This document shows positions 23,625-31,044 of a DNA stretch of 34,776 nucleotides, one piece after another (the first letter of the stretch is position 1; each line of letters starts with the position of its first letter). The notes under the pieces are model-generated. The model was not told where the DNA came from. It did no database searches and saw only the letters and a program-made list of their open reading frames with translations. The stretch spans positions 6,315,533 through 6,350,308 of the forward strand of contig NZ_JXDL01000001.1 in NCBI RefSeq assembly GCF_001590795.1, read 5' to 3'. Source of the DNA: Bradyrhizobium sp. AT1 (lineage in GTDB: Bacteria; Pseudomonadota; Alphaproteobacteria; Rhizobiales; Xanthobacteraceae). Position numbers and translations under genes: made by a program.

Positions 23625-24773
23625 CTACCCCCGCAAGATCGCCAGCGCCAGCGCCTGCGCGCGCGGCACGATGCTGTCGATATCAAGATATTCCTCCGGC
23701 GTGTGCGCGAGCCCCCCGACCGGGCCGAGGCCGCAGATGGTCGGCGTGCCCACGGCCGCGGTGAAGCCGGAATCGGCGCAGCCGCCGGAGAACTCGCCCT
23801 GCAGCGTGGTGAGGCCGACCTGCTGTGCGGCGGCCTGATAGCCTTCGAACAGCGCCTTGGACTCCGCACTCTGCACCACTGGCACGAACTCGCCCTTGAT
23901 CGTGAGGGTTGCGCTGGTGCCCGGCACGTAAGACGTCGCGACAATTTTTTCGATCGCATCCATCACCCGCGTGCGATCCGCCGGATCGACATAGCGCAGG
24001 TCGATCTGGCCCTCGGCGGAGGGCGCCGTGGTGTTGACGGACTGTCCGCCCGAGACCAGGCCGACATTGAGCGTGATGCCCTTGTCGAGATCGGTCAGCG
24101 CGTGGATGTGCACGATCTTGTGCGCGAGCTCGCCGATCGCGCTGACGCCCGCGGCAAAATTGGCGCCGGAATGCGCGGCTTTGCCGGTGATGGCCAGATG
24201 CATGAAGATGCCGCCCTTGCGCCCCGTCACGACGTTGCCGGTTGGGCGGCCGGGCTCTGAGTTGAACACGGCGCGGGCGGTGCGGCCTTCGCGCTCGATC
24301 ACGGGCCGGGAGGAGGGCGAGCCGATCTCCTCGTCCGAGGTGATCAGCAGCTTGATCGGATGCGGGTTGCCGCCGAATTTGTGGAAGGCGGTGGCGACGA
24401 AGATGTTCATGACGACGCCGGACTTCATGTCGGCGACGCCAGGCCCATAGGCGCGGCCGTCCTTGATGGTGAACGGTCGCCGCTCGGCCTCGCCCTTGCC
24501 GAACACGGTGTCGCGATGTCCCATCAACAGCACCGGCTTCTCATTGCTGCCGGGCTTTGCCACTTCGGCATGGATCGCATCGCCAAAGGTGGCGTCAGCC
24601 TCGCGGCGGCACGGAATGCCGTGCTCGGCAAAATGCCGCTCGAACCGCGCCCCGACCGCATCGACGCCTGCCTTGTCGTAGGAGCCGGAATCGATGTTCA
24701 CGACATCGCGGAGCAGGTCGATCATCGCCTGCCTCTGCGACGCCAGCCAGTCCGTGATTTGAGCTTCAGACAT
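23625..24773 (-). CDS. M20-family zinc metallopeptidase (carboxypeptidase G2-like), 382 aa
   Basis: Metal and catalytic motifs of the M20 family are visible: GHRDTVF (metal-binding His and catalytic Asp), GPGVADMKSG (bridging Asp), TSDEEIGS (catalytic and metal-binding Glu), FNSEPGRPTG (acidic ligand), and a C-terminal GLAHTPEEYLD (His ligand). A dimerisation-domain HSGANFAAGVSAI segment lies between. The pattern resembles glutamate carboxypeptidases, which remove C-terminal Glu from peptides or folates; the true substrate cannot be read. No signal peptide is present, unlike Pseudomonas carboxypeptidase G2, so it is probably cytosolic. GAGGG lies about 6 nt before the ATG at 24773. Confidence 0.9.
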   Translation of the reverse strand: MSEAQITDWLASQRQAMIDLLRDVVNIDSGSYDKAGVDAVGARFERHFAEHGIPCRREADATFGDAIHAEVAKPGSNEKPVLLMGHRDTVFGKGEAERRPFTIKDGRAYGPGVADMKSGVVMNIFVATAFHKFGGNPHPIKLLITSDEEIGSPSSRPVIEREGRTARAVFNSEPGRPTGNVVTGRKGGIFMHLAITGKAAHSGANFAAGVSAIGELAHKIVHIHALTDLDKGITLNVGLVSGGQSVNTTAPSAEGQIDLRYVDPADRTRVMDAIEKIVATSYVPGTSATLTIKGEFVPVVQSAESKALFEGYQAAAQQVGLTTLQGEFSGGCADSGFTAAVGTPTICGLGPVGGLAHTPEEYLDIDSIVPRAQALALAILRG

Positions 24774-24863
24774 GTGGTCCCTCGCGTGGTTGTCGCGTGG
24801 GGTTATAGGGCCTGACGGAGGCGTGACCTAGTGGGGGAACGCGGTGCCGCCATGCCCACCGCC

Positions 24864-24975
24864 GTCGTCCCTGCGAACGCAGGGACCCATACCGCGGAAT
24901 CGTAGGAGTACCGATTGACGGGTCTTCGCCAAACTCCTTTCTGGGGTTATGGGTCCCTGCGTTCGCAGGGACGAC
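24864..24975. repeat. Palindromic intergenic repeat, copy 1
   Basis: Two 28-bp arms (24864-24891 and 24948-24975) are perfect inverted copies, separated by 56 bp. Each arm contains its own hairpin; in the right arm it is GTCCCTGCGTTCGCAGGGAC (24953-24972). A related element occurs at 30880-31015, sharing GGTTATGG before and GACAC after the core. The class resembles dispersed palindromic repeats of Bradyrhizobium. The rest of 24774-25015 shows no gene. Confidence 0.85.
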
Positions 24976-25015
24976 ACCGTGTGCGTCGCGCCAGTGTGTG
25001 TCTCACCATCAAACA

Positions 25016-25040
25016 AATGCCCGGGACCAGCCCGGGCATT
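25016..25040 (-). terminator. Terminator of the fliF-flbD operon
   Basis: AATGCCCGGG (25016-25025) and CCCGGGCATT (25031-25040) form a 10-bp stem with a 5-nt loop, 24 bp beyond the flbD stop. On the minus strand the stem runs into TTTGTTTG, as an intrinsic terminator should. Confidence 0.8.
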
Positions 25041-25064
25041 CGTAATCTCAACCAGTGTGGGCGC

Positions 25065-26450
25065 CTACGCTCCCATCATCGGCATCCGCGGATATTCCCC
25101 CGGCGTGCCTGCCGGCGGGATCGGGATGCCGCCGTCGGAATATTCGTTGAGCTTGTTGCGTAGCGTGCGGATCGAGATGCCCAGGATATTCGCGGCATGG
25201 GTGCGGTTGCCGAGGCAATGCTTCAGCGTCTCCAGGATCAGGTCACGCTCGACATCGGCGACGGTGCGTCCGACCAGCGCGCGCGTCACCTGCTCGGCGG
25301 CCATGGTGGCATGCGCCACGGCCGGCGGCGTCTTGGCGAGGTCGAGGCGGTCGCCGTCCGGCGTCAGGATGGCGTCGGGGCCGATCTCGTCGCCCTGCGC
25401 CATCAGCACCGCGCGATGCATGGTGTTCTCGAGCTCGCGGACGTTACCCTGCCAGCGGTTGGCCGAAAGCACGCGGCGCGCGTCCGCCGAGACCGGGCGC
25501 AGCGGCACGCCGTTGGCTTCGGCGTATTTCTTCACGAAATGCTGGGCGAGCTCGAGGATGTCGGCGGGACGCTCGCGCAGCGGCGGGATCTTCAGGTTCA
25601 CGACGTTGAGGCGGAACAGCAAATCCTCGCGGAACGTGCCTTCGCGCACGGCGTCCACCAGATTGCGGTTCGACGTCGCGATGATGCGGATGTCGACCGG
25701 CACCGGCTTGGTGCCGCCGACGCGGTCGATCACGCGCTCCTGGATCGCGCGCAGCAATTTCGATTGCAGGCGGACGTCCATCTCCGAGATTTCGTCCAGC
25801 AACAGCGTGCCGCCGGTCGCCTCCTCGAACTTGCCGATACGGCGCGCGATCGCGCCTGTGAAGGCGCCCTTCTCGTGGCCGAACAGCTCGGACTCCAGCA
25901 GATGTTCGGGGATCGCGGCGCAGTTGATCGAGATGAAGGGACGCTTGGCGCGGGCCGAGCGGGTGTGGACGTAGCGGGCCAGCACTTCCTTGCCGGTGCC
26001 GGATTCGCCGGTGATCATCACCGAGGCGTCGGAGCCCGCGATCTGCTGCGCCAGCTTGATCACCTTGGCCATGGCTTCGTCGCGATAGACCAGCTCGCGG
26101 GAATCGTTGGCGACCGCGGCCAGCACTGCGGCGATCAACTCGGGGTCCGGTGGCAGCGGGATGTATTCCTTGGCGCCGGCGTGGATCGCGGCGACCGCGG
26201 CGCGGGCGTCGTTGGTGATGCCGCAGGCGACGATCGGGGCGTGGATGTGCTCGGCTTCCAGCCGCATCACGAGGTCGCGGATGTCGAGCGCGACGTCGAC
26301 CAGCAGCAGGTCGGCGCCCTTGCCGCCGCGCAGCACGCGCATCGCCTGCTCGTGGTCCTCGGCGTGGGTCACGGTGGCGCCGTTGTCCATCGCGATCTTG
26401 GTGGCGGTGGTGAGCTGGCCCTTCAATGTGCCAACGATGAGAAGCCGCAT
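25065..26450 (-). CDS. flbD: Sigma-54-dependent flagellar regulator FlbD, 461 aa
   Basis: FlbD activates late, sigma-54-dependent flagellar promoters in Caulobacter-type hierarchies. The AAA+ domain (about residues 125-350) has Walker A GESGTGKE, the sigma-54 contact loop GAFTGA and Walker B GGTLLLDEI. A Fis-type HTH near the C terminus reads RTHAANILGISIRTLRNKL. The N-terminal domain is receiver-shaped and keeps D52, but G7-T8 replace the acidic pair and L99 stands where the conserved lysine should be. It is last in fliF-fliG-fliH-fliN-flbD, the Caulobacter gene order. AGGAG lies 7 nt before the ATG at 26450. Confidence 0.93.
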   Translation of the reverse strand: MRLLIVGTLKGQLTTATKIAMDNGATVTHAEDHEQAMRVLRGGKGADLLLVDVALDIRDLVMRLEAEHIHAPIVACGITNDARAAVAAIHAGAKEYIPLPPDPELIAAVLAAVANDSRELVYRDEAMAKVIKLAQQIAGSDASVMITGESGTGKEVLARYVHTRSARAKRPFISINCAAIPEHLLESELFGHEKGAFTGAIARRIGKFEEATGGTLLLDEISEMDVRLQSKLLRAIQERVIDRVGGTKPVPVDIRIIATSNRNLVDAVREGTFREDLLFRLNVVNLKIPPLRERPADILELAQHFVKKYAEANGVPLRPVSADARRVLSANRWQGNVRELENTMHRAVLMAQGDEIGPDAILTPDGDRLDLAKTPPAVAHATMAAEQVTRALVGRTVADVERDLILETLKHCLGNRTHAANILGISIRTLRNKLNEYSDGGIPIPPAGTPGEYPRMPMMGA

Positions 26451-26483
26451 GTCAGTCTCCTGTCCGTCTGGTCGCGCGCGCTA

Positions 26484-26834
26484 TCAGCTGCGTTCGGTCT
26501 TGATGATTTCGGTCATGGTCACGCCGAGCTTGTCCTCGACCAGGACGACTTCGCCGCGGGCGACCAGCTTGTTGTTGACGTAGATGTCGATGGCCTCGCC
26601 GACGCGGCGGTCGAGCTCGAGCACGGTGCCGGGTCCGAGCTTGAGGAGCTCGCTGACGTCCATCTTGGAGCGGCCGAGCACCGCCGAGACCTGTACCGGC
26701 ACGTCGAAAACGGCCTCGAGGTCGGCGGCGGCGCGCGCCGCATATTCGTCCTCGGTGTAGCCGACATCAGTGCCGGCAGGCGGCATCGGGCCGTTGAGAT
26801 CGGGCAGCGGGACCTGTCCGTCGGTGTCACTCAT
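26484..26834 (-). CDS. fliN: Flagellar C-ring protein FliN, 116 aa
   Basis: FliN forms the base of the C-ring and takes part in switching and export. The SpoA/FliN domain covers about residues 40-112: VFDVPVQVSAVLGRSKMDVSELLKLGPGTVLELDR, VGEAIDIYVNNKLVARGEVV and a final LGVTMTEII. The acidic, proline-rich N terminus is typically variable. GGGGGAG lies about 7 nt before the ATG at 26834. It starts 3 bp after fliH ends. Confidence 0.95.
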   Translation of the reverse strand: MSDTDGQVPLPDLNGPMPPAGTDVGYTEDEYAARAAADLEAVFDVPVQVSAVLGRSKMDVSELLKLGPGTVLELDRRVGEAIDIYVNNKLVARGEVVLVEDKLGVTMTEIIKTERS

Positions 26835-26837
26835 GGG

Positions 26838-27461
26838 TTAACTCCCCCTGCGGGACGCGACATAGCGTCCGACCATTTCGTCGATCTTGGCCGCGATGGC
26901 GCCGCGCTCCAGCACGACGCCGCCATCGGCCCATTCGATCCGGCAGTCGCCGGTGGCAATCTCGGGCTCGGCCAGGATCACCAGCCGGCCCTCGAAGCCG
27001 CTCTGCTTGGCGAGCCGCTCGATCTTTTCGCGGGCGGCGTCGTAGAGCGCATCGTTGATGCGGACGACGAGATGCGGCGTCGCGACCAGATGCGAGAAGC
27101 AGTCCTTGACCAGTGCGACGATCTCGCCGAGCGGCTCGGCGGCGACGAGATCTGCGCACAGCTTGCGCGCGACCGCCACCGCGACGTCGACCGCCTCGGT
27201 CTCCATCTTGGATTCGATGTTGCCGATCCCGGCCGCGATGCCGCGGATGCCGATGTTGATCTCTTCCATGGCGAGCGCGACGCGGCGGTCGCTCTCGGCC
27301 TTGGCCTCGCGCTGGCCGGCGGCAAAGCCTTCCTGGTAGGCGCGCGCTTCGGCCTCCGCGACCTTCTGGGCGATCTCGGCGGCAGTCGCGGCCTTCTCGC
27401 GCGTCGCCCGCTCGGGCGCCGCGAAGTCGGTATCGAACAGGAATTTGGCGGGAGCTGCCAT
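26838..27461 (-). CDS. fliH: Flagellar export ATPase regulator FliH (FlbE-like), 207 aa
   Basis: FliH binds the export ATPase FliI and delivers it to the export gate. The sequence has an N-terminal FLFDTDFAAP, a long Ala/Glu-rich coiled coil (EIAQKVAEAEARAYQEGFAAGQ), and a C-terminal globular part with VVRINDALYDAAREKI and GDCRIEWADGGVV, the conserved FliH/YscL end. The position between fliG and fliN corresponds to flbE of Caulobacter. The ATG at 27461 overlaps the fliG TGA by one base (TGATG); a TTG one codon upstream is less likely. Confidence 0.86.
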   Translation of the reverse strand: MAAPAKFLFDTDFAAPERATREKAATAAEIAQKVAEAEARAYQEGFAAGQREAKAESDRRVALAMEEINIGIRGIAAGIGNIESKMETEAVDVAVAVARKLCADLVAAEPLGEIVALVKDCFSHLVATPHLVVRINDALYDAAREKIERLAKQSGFEGRLVILAEPEIATGDCRIEWADGGVVLERGAIAAKIDEMVGRYVASRRGS

Positions 27462-28558
27462 CAATACACCAGTTCGTCGTCGGCGCGGTTCTTGGTCAGC
27501 ATGATCTCGCCCTTGGCGGCGAGGTCCTTGGCGAGGTTGACCAGCAGCGCCTGGGCCTCGTCGACGTCGCGCAGGCGCACCGGGCCCATCGCCGCCATGT
27601 CGTCCTGGAGCATCTTGGCCGCGCGCGAGGACATGTTGCCGAAGAAGAAGTTGCGGACGTCCTCGTTGGCGCTCTTGAGCGCGACGCCGAGCTTGTCCTT
27701 GTCGACGTTGCGCATCAGGGTCTGGGCCGAGCCGGAATCGAGCTTCACGAGGTCGTCGAAGGTGAACATCAACGCCTTGATGCGCTCGGCCGATTCCCGG
27801 TTGTCTTCTTCCAGCGAGGTGATGAAGCGGGTTTCGGTCTGGCGGTCGAAATTGTTGAAGATTTCAGCCATCACCTCGTGGGCGTCGCGGCGGCGGGTCT
27901 GGGACAGGTTGGACATGAATTCGGTGCGCAGCGTCTTCTCCACGCTCTCGATCACCTCCTTCTGCACCGCTTCCATCTTCAGCATGCGGTTGACGACGTC
28001 GAGCGCGAGGTCCTCGGGGAAGATGCCGAGCACGCGCGCGGCGTGCTCCGGCTTCAGCTTCGACAGCACCACCGCGATGGTCTGCGGATATTCGTTCTTG
28101 AGATAGTTGGCGAGGACCTCTTCCTGCACGTTGGAGAGCTTCTCCCACATGTTGCGTCCCGCGGGGCCGCGGATCTCGTCCATGATGCCGTTGACGCGCT
28201 CCGGCGGCAGATATTGCTGCAGCAGGCGCTCGGTGGCGTCGAAATTGCCCATCAGCGCGCCGGAGGCCGACATGCGCGAGACGAATTCGAGCAGCATGTC
28301 CTCGACGGTGTCGACCTCGACGGTGCCGAGCGTCGACATTTCCAGCGAGAGCTGGCGCACCTCGTCGTCGTCGAGCAGGCCCCAGATCTTGCCGCCATAT
28401 TGCTCGCCGAGCGCCAGCATCAGGATCGCGGCGCGCTTCGGTCCGGACAATTGTTCGCCCGGCTTGCCGTCCTTGGCCCTCGTGTTGGCACGCTGACCGA
28501 GCGTGGAGATCACGCTGGTGATGTCGTTGCTGTTGGCGTTTTGCAATGCGGCGGCCAT
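27461..28558 (-). CDS. fliG: Flagellar motor switch protein FliG, 365 aa
   Basis: FliG is the C-ring torque-generating protein that touches the MS ring and the stator. Motifs include GPKRAAILMLALGEQYGGKIW at the N-domain, the EHAARVLGIFPEDLA middle-domain region (a hydrophobic EHPQ-like patch), and the C-domain with MFTFDDLVKLD and SSRAAKMLQDDMAAMGPVRLRDVDEAQ. The length is normal. It follows fliF by 18 bp and leads into fliH with a 1-bp overlap. Confidence 0.96.
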   Translation of the reverse strand: MAAALQNANSNDITSVISTLGQRANTRAKDGKPGEQLSGPKRAAILMLALGEQYGGKIWGLLDDDEVRQLSLEMSTLGTVEVDTVEDMLLEFVSRMSASGALMGNFDATERLLQQYLPPERVNGIMDEIRGPAGRNMWEKLSNVQEEVLANYLKNEYPQTIAVVLSKLKPEHAARVLGIFPEDLALDVVNRMLKMEAVQKEVIESVEKTLRTEFMSNLSQTRRRDAHEVMAEIFNNFDRQTETRFITSLEEDNRESAERIKALMFTFDDLVKLDSGSAQTLMRNVDKDKLGVALKSANEDVRNFFFGNMSSRAAKMLQDDMAAMGPVRLRDVDEAQALLVNLAKDLAAKGEIMLTKNRADDELVY

Positions 28559-28576
28559 GTCAGATCACTTCTCGTA

Positions 28577-30187
28577 TTATTTTGCGGATTCGCTCAGCCA
28601 TTGGCGGACGATGGCGACGGTTTCGTTGGGGTTGCGCTCGGCGAGCTCGCCGACGCGATGAACGGACTGGGCGTGGACCTGGCCCTGGATGGTGGCGACG
28701 TCGATCGCGCTGGCGGCGCCGCTCGGCAGGAGCGGCTGGGCGGCCGGCGCGGCCTCCTCGGAAGCCGCCGGGCCGGCGAGCACGCCGGAGATGGCGGCGG
28801 CGACCTCGTCGGAGGCGAGGATGCGCTTGACCAGCGGGCGGATCACCAGGAACAGCACGATCAGGCCGAGCAGCATCATCACGCCCAGCTCGACGAAGTA
28901 CATCACGTCGTCCTTGGTGAACTGGAGCATGCCGAGGAAGCCGGAGGGCTCGGCGATCGGGGCGGTGGAGGGCGCATCGGCAAAGCGCAGGTTGACGACC
29001 TCGACCTGGTCGCCGCGCTTCTGGTCGAAGCCGATGGCCGAGCGCACCAGCGCGGCGATGCGGTCGAGCTGCTCCTTGGTGCGGTCCTGGTAGGCCAGCT
29101 CGCCCTTGTCGTTCTTGGTGTAGATGCCGTCGACCAGCACCGCGACCGAGATGCGGTTGACCCGGCCGGCCTCGGTCACTTCGGTCTTGGTGGTGCGGGA
29201 GATCTCGTAATTGTTGGTCTCTTCGCTCTTCTTGCTCTGGTCCTTGGCCGCGACGCCGTTGTTCTGCTGGTTGCCGGGCAGCTCGTTGTTGACGGTGACC
29301 TGGCCGTTGTTGTCGGCGGTCATGCTCTGCTCTTCGCGGGTCTGGCTTGAGCGCAGCACCCGGCCTTCGGGATCGAACTTGTCCGAGGTCTGGGTGATCT
29401 TGTTGAAGTCGAAATCGGCGGCGAGCTGCACGCGGGCGCGGCCCGAGCCGACCACGGAGGAGACGATGTCCTCGACCTGCTTGCGCATGCGCTTCTCGAA
29501 CGAGATGCGGCGCTCGTCGCCGACGGCCTGCTCCGGATCGGTCGCCGCGCCGTCGGCGAGCAGCTGGCCGGCCTCGTCGACGATCGAGACCCGCTGCGGC
29601 TTCAGGCCGTTGACCGCGGAGGCGACGAGATGGCGGATGGCGCGGATCTGCTGGGCTTCCAGCGCACCGCGGACGCGGACCACGATCGAGGCCGATGGCT
29701 CCGGCGCCTCGCGCGCAAACAGCGGGCGCTCGGGGAGCACCAGGTGGACGCGGGCGGCCTGGATGCGGTCGATGGCGCGGATGGTGCGGGCGAGCTCGCC
29801 TTCCAGCGCGCGCAAATGGTTGATGTTCTGGACGAAAGAGGTGGTGCCGAGCGCGTCCGACTTGTCGAACACCTCGTAGCCGACGCCGCCGCCCTTGGGC
29901 AGGCCGCCCTCGGCGAGCTTCATCCGCAGCCGCGTGACCTTGTCCTTGGGCACCATGATGATGGAGCCCTCGTTGCGGATCTCGAACTGGATGCCCTGGC
30001 GCTCCAGGTCCTTGATGATTCCCGAGGAATCCTCGACGCTGAGGTCGGTGAACAGCGTCGTCATCTGCGGCGTGGTGACGCGCATGATGACGAACGCGAA
30101 AAAGCCGACGAGCGCGGCGGTGACCGCGATCATCGCCGCGAACCGGGCGGCGCCGATACTCTTCAGAAAGTCCGCAAGACCTTGCAA
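28577..30187 (-). CDS. fliF: Flagellar MS-ring protein FliF, 536 aa
   Basis: FliF builds the MS ring in the inner membrane. There are two membrane helices, one N-terminal (about residues 17-36, FAAMIAVTAALVGFFAFVIM) and one near residue 440 (VELGVMMLLGLIVLFLVIRPLV), around a large periplasmic part with RBM/YscJ-like domains (for example AARVHLVLPERPLFAREAPEPSASIVVRV). The C-terminal tail, ending in TVAIVRQWLSES, is the FliG-binding region. The start is TTG at 30187; no ATG lies nearby and the SD is weak (GGGGCGG). It heads the operon and has a CtrA-like box about 80 bp upstream. Confidence 0.95.
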   Translation of the reverse strand: MQGLADFLKSIGAARFAAMIAVTAALVGFFAFVIMRVTTPQMTTLFTDLSVEDSSGIIKDLERQGIQFEIRNEGSIIMVPKDKVTRLRMKLAEGGLPKGGGVGYEVFDKSDALGTTSFVQNINHLRALEGELARTIRAIDRIQAARVHLVLPERPLFAREAPEPSASIVVRVRGALEAQQIRAIRHLVASAVNGLKPQRVSIVDEAGQLLADGAATDPEQAVGDERRISFEKRMRKQVEDIVSSVVGSGRARVQLAADFDFNKITQTSDKFDPEGRVLRSSQTREEQSMTADNNGQVTVNNELPGNQQNNGVAAKDQSKKSEETNNYEISRTTKTEVTEAGRVNRISVAVLVDGIYTKNDKGELAYQDRTKEQLDRIAALVRSAIGFDQKRGDQVEVVNLRFADAPSTAPIAEPSGFLGMLQFTKDDVMYFVELGVMMLLGLIVLFLVIRPLVKRILASDEVAAAISGVLAGPAASEEAAPAAQPLLPSGAASAIDVATIQGQVHAQSVHRVGELAERNPNETVAIVRQWLSESAK

Positions 30188-30264
30188 GCAACCGCCCCAA
30201 CAGATTCGGCCGCTTTCACCGGAAAGGCCGACTGGGCAATTATTGCCTAGGGGATGGTTTCGAT

Positions 30265-30282
30265 ATGGTTAACGAAGGTTAA
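30265..30282 (-). promoter_or_regulatory. CtrA-like binding site upstream of fliF
   Basis: The minus strand reads TTAACCTTCGTTAACCAT: two TTAA half-sites with a 6-bp spacer, the second in the form TTAACCAT that CtrA also recognises. The canonical spacer is 7 bp. It lies about 80 bp upstream of the fliF start, and class II flagellar operons including fliF are CtrA targets in Caulobacter. Confidence 0.5.
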
Positions 30283-30320
30283 GAGGTCGGACAAAAGTCG
30301 CACCAAAGACCAATATGAAA

Positions 30321-30351
30321 AAAATCGGCCTCGCAGGGCGAGGCCGATTTT
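30321..30351 (-). terminator. Strong terminator between sciP and fliF
   Basis: AAAATCGGCCTCGC (30321-30334) and GCGAGGCCGATTTT (30338-30351) form a perfect 14-bp stem with a 3-nt loop and T-rich ends in both directions, 30 bp after the sciP stop. It should insulate fliF from sciP transcription. Confidence 0.9.
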
Positions 30352-30380
30352 CGTCAAAAGCCGCAGTTTTCCGGATCGCC

Positions 30381-30656
30381 TTACTGGCGATATTGCTGGA
30401 TACGGGTGGTGCGAAGACCCGCCAGACCATGCTGGTCGATGGAAAACTGCCAGGAGAGGAATTCGTCGACCGTCAGGGTGTAACGGCTGCAGGCCTCCTC
30501 GAGCGAAAGAAGTCCACCACGGACAGCGGCGACGACTTCGGCCTTGCGGCGGATGACCCAGCGTTTGGTGCCGGGTGCTGGCAAATCCGCGATCGTCAAC
30601 GGACTGCCGTCCGGCCCGATGACGTATTTTACCCTCGGGCGATGGGGTTCTGTCAT
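30381..30656 (-). CDS. sciP: CtrA inhibitor SciP (DUF1153), 91 aa
   Basis: The protein begins MTEPHRPRVKYVIGPDGSPL and continues TIADLPAPGTKRWVIRRKAE with a helix-turn-helix-like VAAVRGGLLSLEEACSRYTLTVDEFLSWQ and ends in GLAGLRTTRIQQYRQ. This is a near-signature match to SciP of Caulobacter, a small protein that binds CtrA and blocks transcription of CtrA-activated genes in G1. The ATG at 30656 gives the family N terminus. Its place just upstream of the CtrA-type flagellar operon, with a CtrA-like site before it, fits a feedback role. Confidence 0.93.
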   Translation of the reverse strand: MTEPHRPRVKYVIGPDGSPLTIADLPAPGTKRWVIRRKAEVVAAVRGGLLSLEEACSRYTLTVDEFLSWQFSIDQHGLAGLRTTRIQQYRQ

Positions 30657-30713
30657 GGCGTACTCACAAACTCTCAACCACTGAACTCACGCCGTAACCC
30701 TACGCCCGGCGGC

Positions 30714-30728
30714 TTAAAAATCCGCTAA
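30714..30728 (-). promoter_or_regulatory. CtrA-like site upstream of sciP
   Basis: TTAAAAATCCGCTAA matches TTAA-N7-TTAA with one mismatch (C for T), 58 bp upstream of the sciP ATG. In Caulobacter sciP itself is activated by CtrA, so the site is plausible, but one mismatch in an AT-poor genome needs testing. Confidence 0.4.
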
Positions 30729-30879
30729 GCCTAAGGCTTCAATACAATTCTCGTTGAAAATGGCTGGAACGGTGCCGTGTCGGCCGGCGGAACGGGTGCG
30801 TCCGGGCCGGTCGAGGGGGACTTCGTAAATACTTTACTAACGAATGGAGCTCGCGTGCGGTGGCGCGAGGCTGATAACT

Positions 30880-31015
30880 GTCGTCCCGGGGCGCGCGCAG
30901 CGCGAGCCCGGGATCCATAACCCCAAGAAGCAGTTTGACGACGACTCGGGGGTTACGGTCTCACGCGAAAACGACGTCCTGTGGTTATGGATCCCCGCGT
31001 TCGCGGGGATGACAC
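30880..31015. repeat. Palindromic intergenic repeat, copy 2
   Basis: GGATCCATAACC (30911-30922) is an exact inverted copy of GGTTATGGATCC (30983-30994). The left arm adds a GTCGTCCCGGG...CCCGGG stem (30880-30912) and the right arm a hairpin ATCCCCGCGTTCGCGGGGAT (30991-31010) followed by GACAC. The right arm aligns with copy 1 at 24945-24977. It ends about 30 bp beyond the flgD stop, so the hairpin may also help end the fliK-flgD transcript. Otherwise 30729-31044 shows no gene. Confidence 0.8.
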
Positions 31016-31044
31016 TTAATCTGTGGCTGCAGCAATCCGCTTCG

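Noticed and set aside
25197..28106. A 969-codon open frame on the plus strand opposite flbD-fliN-fliH-fliG
   Set aside because: It lies antisense to four well-identified genes, has a composition mirroring their codons (Asp, His, Arg, Gly-rich), shows no domain, and is a known artefact of high-GC coding DNA.
30178..30200. A sigma-54-like GG-N10-GC match just upstream of fliF
   Set aside because: The -12 part (TTGCA) overlaps the fliF start codon itself, so a transcript could not carry the start; fliF is also an early, CtrA-type gene in this hierarchy.
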